Below are positions 38,060 through 44,545 of a DNA stretch of 64,000 bases, one piece after another (position 1 is the first letter of the stretch; every line of letters begins with the position of its first letter). Both the position numbers and the translations under genes were made by a program. Source of the DNA: Burkholderia sp. SRS-46 (GTDB lineage: Bacteria > Pseudomonadota > Gammaproteobacteria > Burkholderiales > Burkholderiaceae); assembly GCF_004343775.1 (NCBI RefSeq), contig NZ_PTXL01000008.1, forward strand, positions 62,001 through 126,000, written 5' to 3'. The notes beneath the pieces were generated by a model that saw nothing but the letters and a program-made list of their open reading frames with translations, was not told where the DNA came from and made no database searches.

Positions 38060-38084
38060 GGTGTGCTCCTTTCAGCGCCAAGAG

Positions 38085-39221
38085 TCAGTGGGAGGTGATC
38101 GTCAGCGTGACCGGGCCGTCGAGGTGAATCGTGCGGCTCCGGCCGACGCGGGCGCTCCGCATGCCGCGCCCGATATCCGTGGGGCGCGCGAGCGGTCTCG
38201 ATGCGCGCGGCGGCACCGCGCGACGGATCAGGCGCGGATTCCGGGCAAGCCGCCGGGCGGCCTGCGGCAGCCCGCGGCGCACCAGCCGCACGGCCTGCTG
38301 TGGCGTCGGCAGCTGACGTTGTGCAACGGCCGCGGCGGAATGCGCGAGACGCGGCAACGCGCGCAGCGCATGCGGCGCGCGCGAACGCGCCAGTTCGCGC
38401 GCCGCCGACGCAACGCCCCGCACCAGCGCGCGGCGTGCGGCCGCCGACAGCTGCGCGGCATTGCGAAAACCCAGCCCGCGCATGGCCGCGCGTGCCGCGA
38501 GGCCGATCATCGGCGGCAACGCTTCGTCGATGCCGTCTTCGACATAGAGATCCGCGAGCGCATCGAACGCGTCGTCCGCGCCGTCGCTGCGGCTCAGCAA
38601 CTGGCTGATCTGCCCGAACAGGCCCTGCGCCCCGCCCGCCGCCTGGCCGACCGAGCCGGCCGCGCGCCGGGTCTGCCGCGCGGCGCGACCGACGCGCTGC
38701 GCGACCTGCCCAACCTGGCCGAGGGTGTCGGCCGCGCCCGGCGCGCCTGCAACCCGAGCCAGCCGCGCGAGCGCCTCGGCGGCCGGCGAGACGGCGTTCG
38801 CGACGTCGCCGATCCGGCCCGCGACGGCGCCCGTGCGCCGCGCGATCGCGCCGACCTGCCCGGCCGCGCCCGCGGCCCGGCCCAGGCCGCGGCCGATCAC
38901 GCCGGCGGCGCGGCCGATGCCGCCCAGCAATCGTCCGACGAATTCGTCGTCGTCCGCCGCGTCGAGACCGTCGGCCAGTTCTTCTTCGAACGCGTTCCAG
39001 AGCGCCATGTCGTCGACGTCGTCCCCCGCGTCGAACGGTTCCGCCTCCGCGTCGCCCTCCAGCGCGTCGACGGCGAAGTCGTCGCCTTCGTCGAACTGTT
39101 CGTCGCCGAACGCATCGTCGGCGCTCAGCTCGTCGAAGTGCTCGAACGCGCCCGTCCCGTCGCTCGACGCGTCGCTCATGTCGGCTTCGTCCGCCACTTC
39201 GCCATCGAATGGTTCATTCAT
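38085..39221 (-). CDS. Acidic/Arg-rich accessory protein 2 (intact paralogue)
   Basis: A 378-residue protein of extreme composition. The first 93 residues contain 38 Asp/Glu and no Lys or Arg. The motif DEFVGRLLGGIG (92-103) follows, then Gly/Ala-rich amphipathic repeats. The last 138 residues hold 29 Arg and almost no acidic residues, ending in GPVTLTITSH. The whole protein has no Lys. There is no signal peptide or recognised domain. It shares the DEF-[LV]-GR-[LV]-LGGIG motif and the GPVT-[LI]-TI tail with the gene 25 bases downstream. GAAGGG is the Shine-Dalgarno. It is the first gene of the operon, so its expression is probably the highest. Function unknown. Confidence 0.82.
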   Translation of the reverse strand: MNEPFDGEVADEADMSDASSDGTGAFEHFDELSADDAFGDEQFDEGDDFAVDALEGDAEAEPFDAGDDVDDMALWNAFEEELADGLDAADDDEFVGRLLGGIGRAAGVIGRGLGRAAGAAGQVGAIARRTGAVAGRIGDVANAVSPAAEALARLARVAGAPGAADTLGQVGQVAQRVGRAARQTRRAAGSVGQAAGGAQGLFGQISQLLSRSDGADDAFDALADLYVEDGIDEALPPMIGLAARAAMRGLGFRNAAQLSAAARRALVRGVASAARELARSRAPHALRALPRLAHSAAAVAQRQLPTPQQAVRLVRRGLPQAARRLARNPRLIRRAVPPRASRPLARPTDIGRGMRSARVGRSRTIHLDGPVTLTITSH

Positions 39222-39799
39222 CGCCCTTCTCCACGATCGATTCGGGACAGCAGGACATCCGGCATGCACCGCGAACGGCGCAAGGCCGACCGACCACGTT
39301 GACCCAACTCTAGTGGAGCGGTGCCCCGCGCAAATCGCCCGATCGGGCCGATTCGATCGCGCTCGCCGCATCGTGCCGACCCGGACGAACGAACGTATTA
39401 AGGCGACACCGAACAAGCGCATGCGAACGCGCGCCATTCATCGGCTTAACCCATATGGGGTAGCGCGTTTGGGGCGCGTCGCCGAGCTTGAATTTCATCT
39501 GACCTTGTGCCACAAAAGAGAGGTCGCAGCCGCGACGGACGGCTGGATGGATGGATGGATCGCAACAGGGAAATACGCCGCGCATTCAGGGGTTCCATCG
39601 ACGGGAGGTCGACGGGCAACGGCACGGCGACGGGCGGAGTGCTTTCGCTCGCGCATTGATCAGGATCACAAACTCAGGAGACAGTGCTGCGCCTCCCGCG
39701 CGGAGGTAGCCGTCACGCCGATCAAGTGACGGGCGCAGTACTTCACGGGTTCCGCATGGCCATGCGGCGGGCCCGGCCAACCATGTTGGGGGACCTTCC
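39222..39799. other. Control region between the accessory operon and the LuxR-type gene
   Basis: A 578-base gene-free stretch from which transcription diverges. It contains a perfect CCCATATGGG palindrome (39450-39459) and a short GGAT tandem run around 39543-39558. No convincing sigma-70 pair is evident on either strand. Short open frames here have no coding character that I can support. Confidence 0.6.
39450..39459. promoter_or_regulatory. Palindrome CCCATATGGG, possible operator
   Basis: A perfect 10-bp palindrome (12-13 bp if one mismatch is allowed) lies 230 bases upstream of the accessory operon and 340 bases upstream of the LuxR-type gene. LuxR-type proteins bind dyad sites, but nothing beyond position links it to this regulator. 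Confidence 0.35.
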
Positions 39800-40351
39800 G
39801 TGCCGGTATCTCGACCCGATGACGAGCGGTTGCCTGACCCGAGCAGGTTCTGGATCGATCGGTCGGCGGCCGACCCGCCACGGCCGTTGCCCCGTCCGTT
39901 CCTCGGCCGCGAGATCGGTGAAGTCGAACTCGCGGGACGCAAGTGCCACGTGCTGCTCGCCGACGGCGCCGAGCCGATCGATTGCGGCCTCGACGCCGCG
40001 CACGGCGCACGAACGGCGGGCGCGGACGATGAAATCGTCCGCTTCGAGTTCGAGGGCCACCGTTATGTGCTGGTCGCCGAAGCACGCCGCCGCCGGGAGG
40101 TTGCGCCGGTTGCCGACCCCGCATCCGGCATCGATATCGGCAGGCTGTTGAGCAGCCGCGAGATGCAGGTGGTGCAGCTGGTCTGCATGGGCTTTCTGAC
40201 CAAGCAGATCGCCGATCGCCTGCACATCAGCGAATTCACCGTGCGCTCGTACCTGAAGACGATCTACGCGAAGCTGGGGGTGCGTTCGCGCGCGGCGCTG
40301 GTGTTCCGGTTCATGAAGACCCTCAATGCGGATGCGGGGACGCGGGAGTGA
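39800..40351 (+). CDS. LuxR-type transcriptional regulator beside the accessory operon
   Basis: A 183-residue protein with a LuxR/GerE helix-turn-helix at about 115-175 (LLSSREMQVVQLVCMGFLTK, then RLHISEFTVRSYLKTIYAKL). The N-terminal 110 residues are not a receiver domain. They include REIGEVELAGRKCHVLLADG and FEFEGHRYVLVAE, a small beta-rich module seen in some stand-alone LuxR regulators, perhaps for ligand or protein contact. The start is a GTG at 39800 with a GGGGGAC Shine-Dalgarno upstream; the nearby ATG at 39783 is out of frame. Divergence from the seven-gene operon makes it the probable regulator of that operon. Confidence 0.82.
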   Translation: MPVSRPDDERLPDPSRFWIDRSAADPPRPLPRPFLGREIGEVELAGRKCHVLLADGAEPIDCGLDAAHGARTAGADDEIVRFEFEGHRYVLVAEARRRREVAPVADPASGIDIGRLLSSREMQVVQLVCMGFLTKQIADRLHISEFTVRSYLKTIYAKLGVRSRAALVFRFMKTLNADAGTRE

Positions 40352-40429
40352 AAACGAAAAACCCGCGAAGTGAGGAATCCGGAGCACATCGGGACCACAA
40401 ACCGCATCGAGGTCCGGCTCGTCGACCAG

Positions 40430-40500
40430 GATTTCCGGGTGATCGTCGAGACTGACGATCACGCGCCCCTTTAGCGCGCGCAGCCGCGCGACCACTTCTC
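40430..40500 (-). pseudogene. Fragment resembling the end of a D12-class DNA adenine methylase
   Basis: On the minus strand about 24 codons read VVARLRALKGRVIVSLDDHP followed by EIL. This matches the region of Dam-like (D12 class) methylases that reads ARLRALKGR-x-[IV]-[VL]-S-[LIV]-[ND]-DHPEI-R. No DPPY motif or other methylase segment is present in the frame. It is too short to function and is best read as a relic of a phage-type methylase gene. Confidence 0.45.
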
Positions 40501-40506
40501 GTACTC

Positions 40507-40536
40507 GGAAAACGGAAACGGAAACGGAAACGGAAC
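40507..40536. repeat. Short tandem repeat, unit GGAAAC (about 4-5 copies)
   Basis: GGAAAAC is followed by successive GGAAAC units, ending in GGAAC. It is noncoding. A variable copy number between strains would be expected for such a tract. Confidence 0.85.
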
Positions 40537-40952
40537 GCCATAACCCGGCGTCCCGTGATGAGGCGGATCCAGATGAACCGCTTACGCGGCCGTTCATAAA
40601 AAATTCAAGATCCACGGCTTTTCTTTTTTACGTTCCGTTTTTCCCGCACAGCAGTCACCCGGATCCGAGACTTCAGTAATCATTCATCGAATCGGACAAC
40701 TCGCCCGCCCCCACATTCGCATCCAAGTCAGATAGAGACAACAATCCGGAAAACAGTCTTCGGAATAGTTTTAGATTCTTTAAATGATGCGATTCCATGT
40801 TTGTCTGATAATATGCCCCGCGCGCACACGCGCATTCCGGGGCGGGTAATTAAAAACATGGCCGCACTGAACCCCCTCCTTTGTTTACGCCTCCGATGCA
40901 TATCACCTTACCTTGGCATTTCAATACCATCAACAAATAAGGGATTTGAATC

Positions 40953-42782
40953 ATGAGTTTCAATTCGCGAAAACCTCAGGTTGCGTCATATCTCGATATT
41001 GACGGGGAGGCGGTTGTGAGTTTCAAGCATCCAAAGAAATGTCGAAACCGGTTCAAGCCAAGTGCACTGGCGGCGGCGCTGACGCTCGGCGGCGCCCTGT
41101 TTGCTTATGGGGCAGAGGCTGCCGCGGAATTGACGGCAACGTCCAATGAACCCGCCCCCGCGCCTGATCAGGCAAATCTGGCCAGCGCCTTCAATGCCGC
41201 CGTTACGGAGGCGCGCAGGCTCGATCTGCAGCCCAACTATGCCGCGCTGTATCAGGCCAATCAGGATAGATGGAAAGATGACAAACTCGCGGATGGCGTA
41301 ACACTTGCCTGCCCGAACCCGAACACCTCCCCCGGCATCCCGCCCGGATATTTTGCGAGCCTCTGGGATCGATGCGCTTATTATTCAAGAGATTATGTTC
41401 ACCAATCCATCGGTGCTTATTATCTAGGATATTATGATCAGAATTATACGATGTTGAATAATTTCGCCAGGCTCTCGCACGTAAACGGCGGCGTCAATGC
41501 ACCATACTGGGCCATCAGCGCTACCGGGCTGGCATATGAACAGGGAGACGAATTGCCCGCGCCGTACGAGCTCGGGGAGAATATCGCCAAGCTGTATCGC
41601 CTCACGGCCGATAGCCGTTACCTCGGTCAGAATTTCACGAACTACATTGCCCAGATGACCAGCTATGCCAACGCCTTCAGCAATGTGAATGGCGCAAATG
41701 GCTCGTCCAACAATCCGGACGGATTCCGGATGGCCAGAACGCAGAACGGCGAAACGGCGACCTACAACGAGAAGGTGCCTCCGAGCGTAAGAATCCTGCT
41801 GGGCGGTGACCTGGCAACCAGCCAGATCGCCTACTACCGCGCCATCTCCAATTACCCCGGGCTGGCAACCCAGGACTCCGCGAGCAGATACAACACCTTG
41901 CTGGCGAATTTCAATTCACACTGGTATTTCCCCGAGCGCAAGCATTTTGCCGTGGGGCTCACCGGGAATGCCGATACATACTATTCAAGCAGCTCGAATC
42001 CCAATTATTCGAGCCTGATCTATTACGACACGCACATTCAAGAACCCAACATATTCCCGCTGTACAAGGGCGTCATAACCGATCCCGAAAAAATCAAGAA
42101 TCAGGCAAATTACGTCGACACCTCCGAGGAAAACAATTACAACAGTTCCGGCCAATATCTCGGCAAACCCGGAATCGAGTACCACACCTACCTCCCGACT
42201 TCTTTCTACAATGCCAACATGCCGGACAAGGCATGGAAATGGCTGACAAGATTGGCGAAGTGGCAGCTTTCAAACGGCAACGCGACTTATCCGGAAGTTC
42301 CTTTTACGTTTATTTCCGATGTCATCACAAAGGTCCTGGGCATCGATTACGACGCGCCGAACAGCGTACTTTCGACGTACAGCGGCCTGCCATCCACGTT
42401 CGTGGCAGGAAACTTCGTCACCATAAGCAACATTCCGGTTTTCAATTCATCGAAAAACACGACGATCAATGTCAATATCACCCAGCGAATCAATTCCAGC
42501 GGAGCGAACGAAACCGCTATCGTATTCGCGACGGATCTGACGACGGTTGCCTTCAACCAGGGCTTCCATTGGGCGCCGAAGTTCTACAACCCCACTGGCA
42601 AGCAGCATTGCACGTTGACTCGCACGTTCAGAAGCGGACAGGTCGACACGCTGACGCTGAACCTCACGACCGACAGCACGACCCATATTTCCACCTGCGT
42701 GGATATCAGCAACATCGGCATCTGGGTCTATACGGGTCCGAACGCCAACATTTCGGCCTTCGCGGCTACGCTCGCCCCTTGA
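40953..42782 (+). CDS. Secreted six-hairpin glycosidase-like protein, lower GC
   Basis: A 609-residue protein, or 588 residues from the GTG at 41016. The GTG has the better Shine-Dalgarno (GGGGAGG, 41004-41010) and gives a classic signal peptide (KHPKKCRNRFK, then a hydrophobic core ending GAEAAAE). The mature part resembles (alpha/alpha)6-toroid glycosidases: YYSRDYVHQSIGAYYLGYYD, ELPAPYELGENIAKLYRLT, GIEYHTYLPTSFY, DKAWKWLTRL and NATYPEVPFTFISDVI, then a beta-rich C-terminus. The substrate is unknown. Its Asn/Tyr/Thr-rich composition and clearly lower GC than its neighbours indicate recent transfer. It is a single-gene unit bounded by an AT-rich leader and a terminator. Confidence 0.75.
   Translation: MSFNSRKPQVASYLDIDGEAVVSFKHPKKCRNRFKPSALAAALTLGGALFAYGAEAAAELTATSNEPAPAPDQANLASAFNAAVTEARRLDLQPNYAALYQANQDRWKDDKLADGVTLACPNPNTSPGIPPGYFASLWDRCAYYSRDYVHQSIGAYYLGYYDQNYTMLNNFARLSHVNGGVNAPYWAISATGLAYEQGDELPAPYELGENIAKLYRLTADSRYLGQNFTNYIAQMTSYANAFSNVNGANGSSNNPDGFRMARTQNGETATYNEKVPPSVRILLGGDLATSQIAYYRAISNYPGLATQDSASRYNTLLANFNSHWYFPERKHFAVGLTGNADTYYSSSSNPNYSSLIYYDTHIQEPNIFPLYKGVITDPEKIKNQANYVDTSEENNYNSSGQYLGKPGIEYHTYLPTSFYNANMPDKAWKWLTRLAKWQLSNGNATYPEVPFTFISDVITKVLGIDYDAPNSVLSTYSGLPSTFVAGNFVTISNIPVFNSSKNTTINVNITQRINSSGANETAIVFATDLTTVAFNQGFHWAPKFYNPTGKQHCTLTRTFRSGQVDTLTLNLTTDSTTHISTCVDISNIGIWVYTGPNANISAFAATLAP
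41004..41018 (+). promoter_or_regulatory. Shine-Dalgarno and alternative GTG start of the glycosidase-like gene
   Basis: GGGGAGG at 41004-41010 lies 5 bases before an in-frame GTG (41016). The upstream ATG (40953) has a weaker AAGGGA. Both starts are followed by the same AGTTTCAA, so the 5' end may have arisen by a small duplication. Confidence 0.55.
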
Positions 42783-42921
42783 TCGAGGGGATTGACCGCT
42801 GCAACTGCCTGCTTGCGCGAAAGGCTTGATGCGGTCCCGCCGATCCCGGGCAGGCGGTCAGGAGGGTCAAGCGGTCCGTGCGTCTACAACCGCGAGCGAC
42901 CGCATGCCACCCTGGAATGCA

Positions 42922-42950
42922 AAACGCCCGATGCAGTGCATCGGGCGTTT
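42922..42950. terminator. Bidirectional terminator between the glycosidase-like gene and the oxidoreductase gene
   Basis: A near-perfect inverted repeat (42922-42935 with 42937-42950) forms an 11-bp or longer stem with a short loop and A/T runs at both ends. It lies in the gap between two convergent genes. Confidence 0.85.
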
Positions 42951-42978
42951 CTGCGGTGCGACAACTGTCACACCATGA

Positions 42979-42997
42979 TGGTGCCGAGGCCCGACTC
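42979..42997. other. Sequence resembling the 3' end of a tRNA-Leu gene (possible att remnant)
   Basis: Aligned with the 3' terminal bases of tRNA-Leu at 47381 onward, 17 of 19 positions match with one gap (TGGTGC, then GAGGCC, then GACTC). If it is a decayed attachment site, it would bracket the oxidoreductase / ArsR / transporter segment with the tRNA and integrase relic. The match is short and imperfect. Confidence 0.3.
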
Positions 42998-43050
42998 TGA
43001 TTTGGCCTTGAACACCTTTGAGGTGCTGGCATTACCCATGCCAACAGCGG

Positions 43051-44040
43051 TCAAAGGTACGCACTTTCGAGACGTGTCGACGGTTCGACTGCAATCGCGA
43101 TTTTTCCTCGAACACCGTTGTTGGGCGTCTCCAGCCGGGCATGTGCGAGCGGAATGTCGGCAAGGGAATAGACGGCGCCAACATGTGGCCGCAGCTGACC
43201 GCGCAGGATCAATGCGCTCAGCTCATCAAGCTTGCCGCGGTTTTGTCTTGTGAAAACGAAGTGATAACTCGCGTTCTTGCCCCAGGCCTGAATGACGTTT
43301 TGTGGCTGTGCAATGTCCACGATCGTGACAACGCGGCCAAGTTGTGCGAGCGCATCGGGGCTGCGCGACAATGTATTGCCGCCGATGGTGTCGAACACGA
43401 CATCGACTCCGCGGCCACCCGTTTCCCGCAGGATGGCGTCGACATAGTCCTCCTTCTCGTAGTCGATGACCACATCGGCGCCCAAGCTTCGTGCGAACTC
43501 GACGTTTGCTTCGCGCACGGTCGTGAACACCCTTGCTCCCATGGCTTTTGCGAGCTGGACCGCCACATGGCCGACGCCTCCCGCGCCGCCGTGCACCAAA
43601 ATACGCTCCCCCACTCTCAGCGCCGCACGCACGACCAGTGCTTCCCACGCCGTTCCCCCAACCAGAGTCAGGCTAGCCGCTTCAAGATGGCTCAGCGACG
43701 AAGGCTTCTTCCCGATAATGCTTTCGGCCGCAACGTGGTACTCGGCATAGCTTCCTGGCCCGTCGAATATTTGCGGCGTGTACCAGACTTCGTCTCCTGG
43801 AGAGAAGGCCGTCACACCCGGCCCGACTTGTTCGACAACGCCAGATACGTCGTGTCCGGTGATGGCCGGCAGTTGTACCAAGTCGGGATAGTCGCCACGC
43901 CGGACCTGGTAATCCAACGGATTGATGGAGGTGGCATGTACCCGGACCAGGACTTGTCCGGTGTGCGGCACCGGCTTGGGCACGTCGCAAAGTTCGAACG
44001 ATTCCGGGCCGCCGAATGATCTAAGCACCATCGCTTTCAT
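43051..44040 (-). CDS. Zinc-independent quinone oxidoreductase-like MDR-family enzyme
   Basis: A 329-residue medium-chain dehydrogenase/reductase. The N-terminal GroES-like fold includes FGGPESFELCDVPKP and SINPLDYQVRRGDYP. The NADPH-binding motif is VHGGAGGVGHVAVQLAKAMG (AxxGxxG type of quinone reductases), then ADVVIDYEKEDY. The Cys cluster for structural zinc is absent. Relatives reduce quinones, enones or aldehydes. It has an AGGA-type Shine-Dalgarno 9 bases before the ATG. It is 63 bases downstream of the ArsR-family gene on the same strand and carries one of two matching operator-like sites in its leader. Confidence 0.9.
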   Translation of the reverse strand: MKAMVLRSFGGPESFELCDVPKPVPHTGQVLVRVHATSINPLDYQVRRGDYPDLVQLPAITGHDVSGVVEQVGPGVTAFSPGDEVWYTPQIFDGPGSYAEYHVAAESIIGKKPSSLSHLEAASLTLVGGTAWEALVVRAALRVGERILVHGGAGGVGHVAVQLAKAMGARVFTTVREANVEFARSLGADVVIDYEKEDYVDAILRETGGRGVDVVFDTIGGNTLSRSPDALAQLGRVVTIVDIAQPQNVIQAWGKNASYHFVFTRQNRGKLDELSALILRGQLRPHVGAVYSLADIPLAHARLETPNNGVRGKIAIAVEPSTRLESAYL

Positions 44041-44067
44041 TGCAAATCCTCGTTTCGACAAAAAGGG

Positions 44068-44087
44068 ATATCGGGAATTATCGATAT
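44068..44087. promoter_or_regulatory. Operator-like palindrome, copy 1 (upstream of the oxidoreductase gene)
   Basis: A 20-base element with arms ATATCG and CGATAT separated by 8 bases. It is identical at 17 of 20 positions to the element at 44416-44435. It sits 28 bases before the oxidoreductase start codon, inside the arsR-oxidoreductase gap. Confidence 0.7.
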
Positions 44088-44103
44088 TACACGGCAAAAA
44101 AAG

Positions 44104-44406
44104 TTACAACTCTGTCCCAATGCTCTCGGCAAGGGCACTGATGGTTGCTTCGTTCCGCTTGTAGTAGGTCCACTGACCGATGCGTCTGACCTCGACCAAG
44201 CCGGCCCGTTGCAGCGTGGCAAGATAATCAGACACCGTTGACTGCGACAGTCCGACGCCCTCTTGGATACTACTGACGCAGACTCCCACCGTAAGAACGT
44301 CCCCTTCATCCTGCGGAGGGAAGTTTTTCGCGGGATCCTTCAAACCTTGCAAGATTTCAAGGCGTGTACGGTTTGAGAGGGCTTTGAATATTTCGAGCAA
44401 TTCCAT
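44104..44406 (-). CDS. ArsR-family winged-helix repressor
   Basis: A 100-residue regulator. The N-terminus MELLEIFKALSNRTRLEILQ and the recognition helix region GLSQSTVSDYLATLQRAGLV are typical of the ArsR/SmtB fold, followed by the wing RRIGQWTYYKRNE. A single Cys (VGVCVSSIQ, near residue 43) lies ahead of the DNA-binding helix and might sense an electrophile or metal, which is inference. Two near-identical palindromes flank the gene, one just before its own start and one before the oxidoreductase. This indicates autoregulation and direct control of that enzyme. Confidence 0.9.
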   Translation of the reverse strand: MELLEIFKALSNRTRLEILQGLKDPAKNFPPQDEGDVLTVGVCVSSIQEGVGLSQSTVSDYLATLQRAGLVEVRRIGQWTYYKRNEATISALAESIGTEL

Positions 44407-44415
44407 AGCGCGATT

Positions 44416-44435
44416 ATATCGAGATTTACCGATAT
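44416..44435. promoter_or_regulatory. Operator-like palindrome, copy 2 (upstream of the ArsR-family gene)
   Basis: ATATCG and CGATAT arms are separated by 8 bases, starting 10 bases before the start codon at 44406. It matches copy 1 at 17 of 20 positions. Binding here would block the arsR promoter or ribosome loading region. Confidence 0.7.
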
Positions 44436-44545
44436 GTCAATGTAAGAGCCAGCCCGGTTCTGGCACAACGCTCAAAATTGCCAGCCTCCCGAAGCGGAGG
44501 ACATGCATCCCTGCCGCTGTCCGAAACCCTGGCGATCCCCGGTTG

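Larger units (their letters stand above)
40352..40952. other. Intergenic region with methylase relic, short tandem repeat and AT-rich leader
   Basis: 601 bases without an intact gene. From left to right: a minus-strand relic resembling a D12-class DNA adenine methylase (40430-40500), a GGAAAC tandem repeat (40507-40536), then a markedly AT-richer stretch (about 40600-40950) leading to the glycosidase-like gene. The base composition changes abruptly around 40590, marking a likely junction of foreign DNA. Confidence 0.6.

Noticed and set aside
39542..39558. CRISPR-like or satellite repeat (GGAT run)
   Set aside because: Only a few copies of a 4-base unit with no spacers. No CRISPR array or cas gene was noticed anywhere in the window.
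39310..39585. Small minus-strand gene upstream of the accessory operon
   Set aside because: The 91-codon frame lacks a Shine-Dalgarno and recognisable similarity, and lies where promoters are expected.
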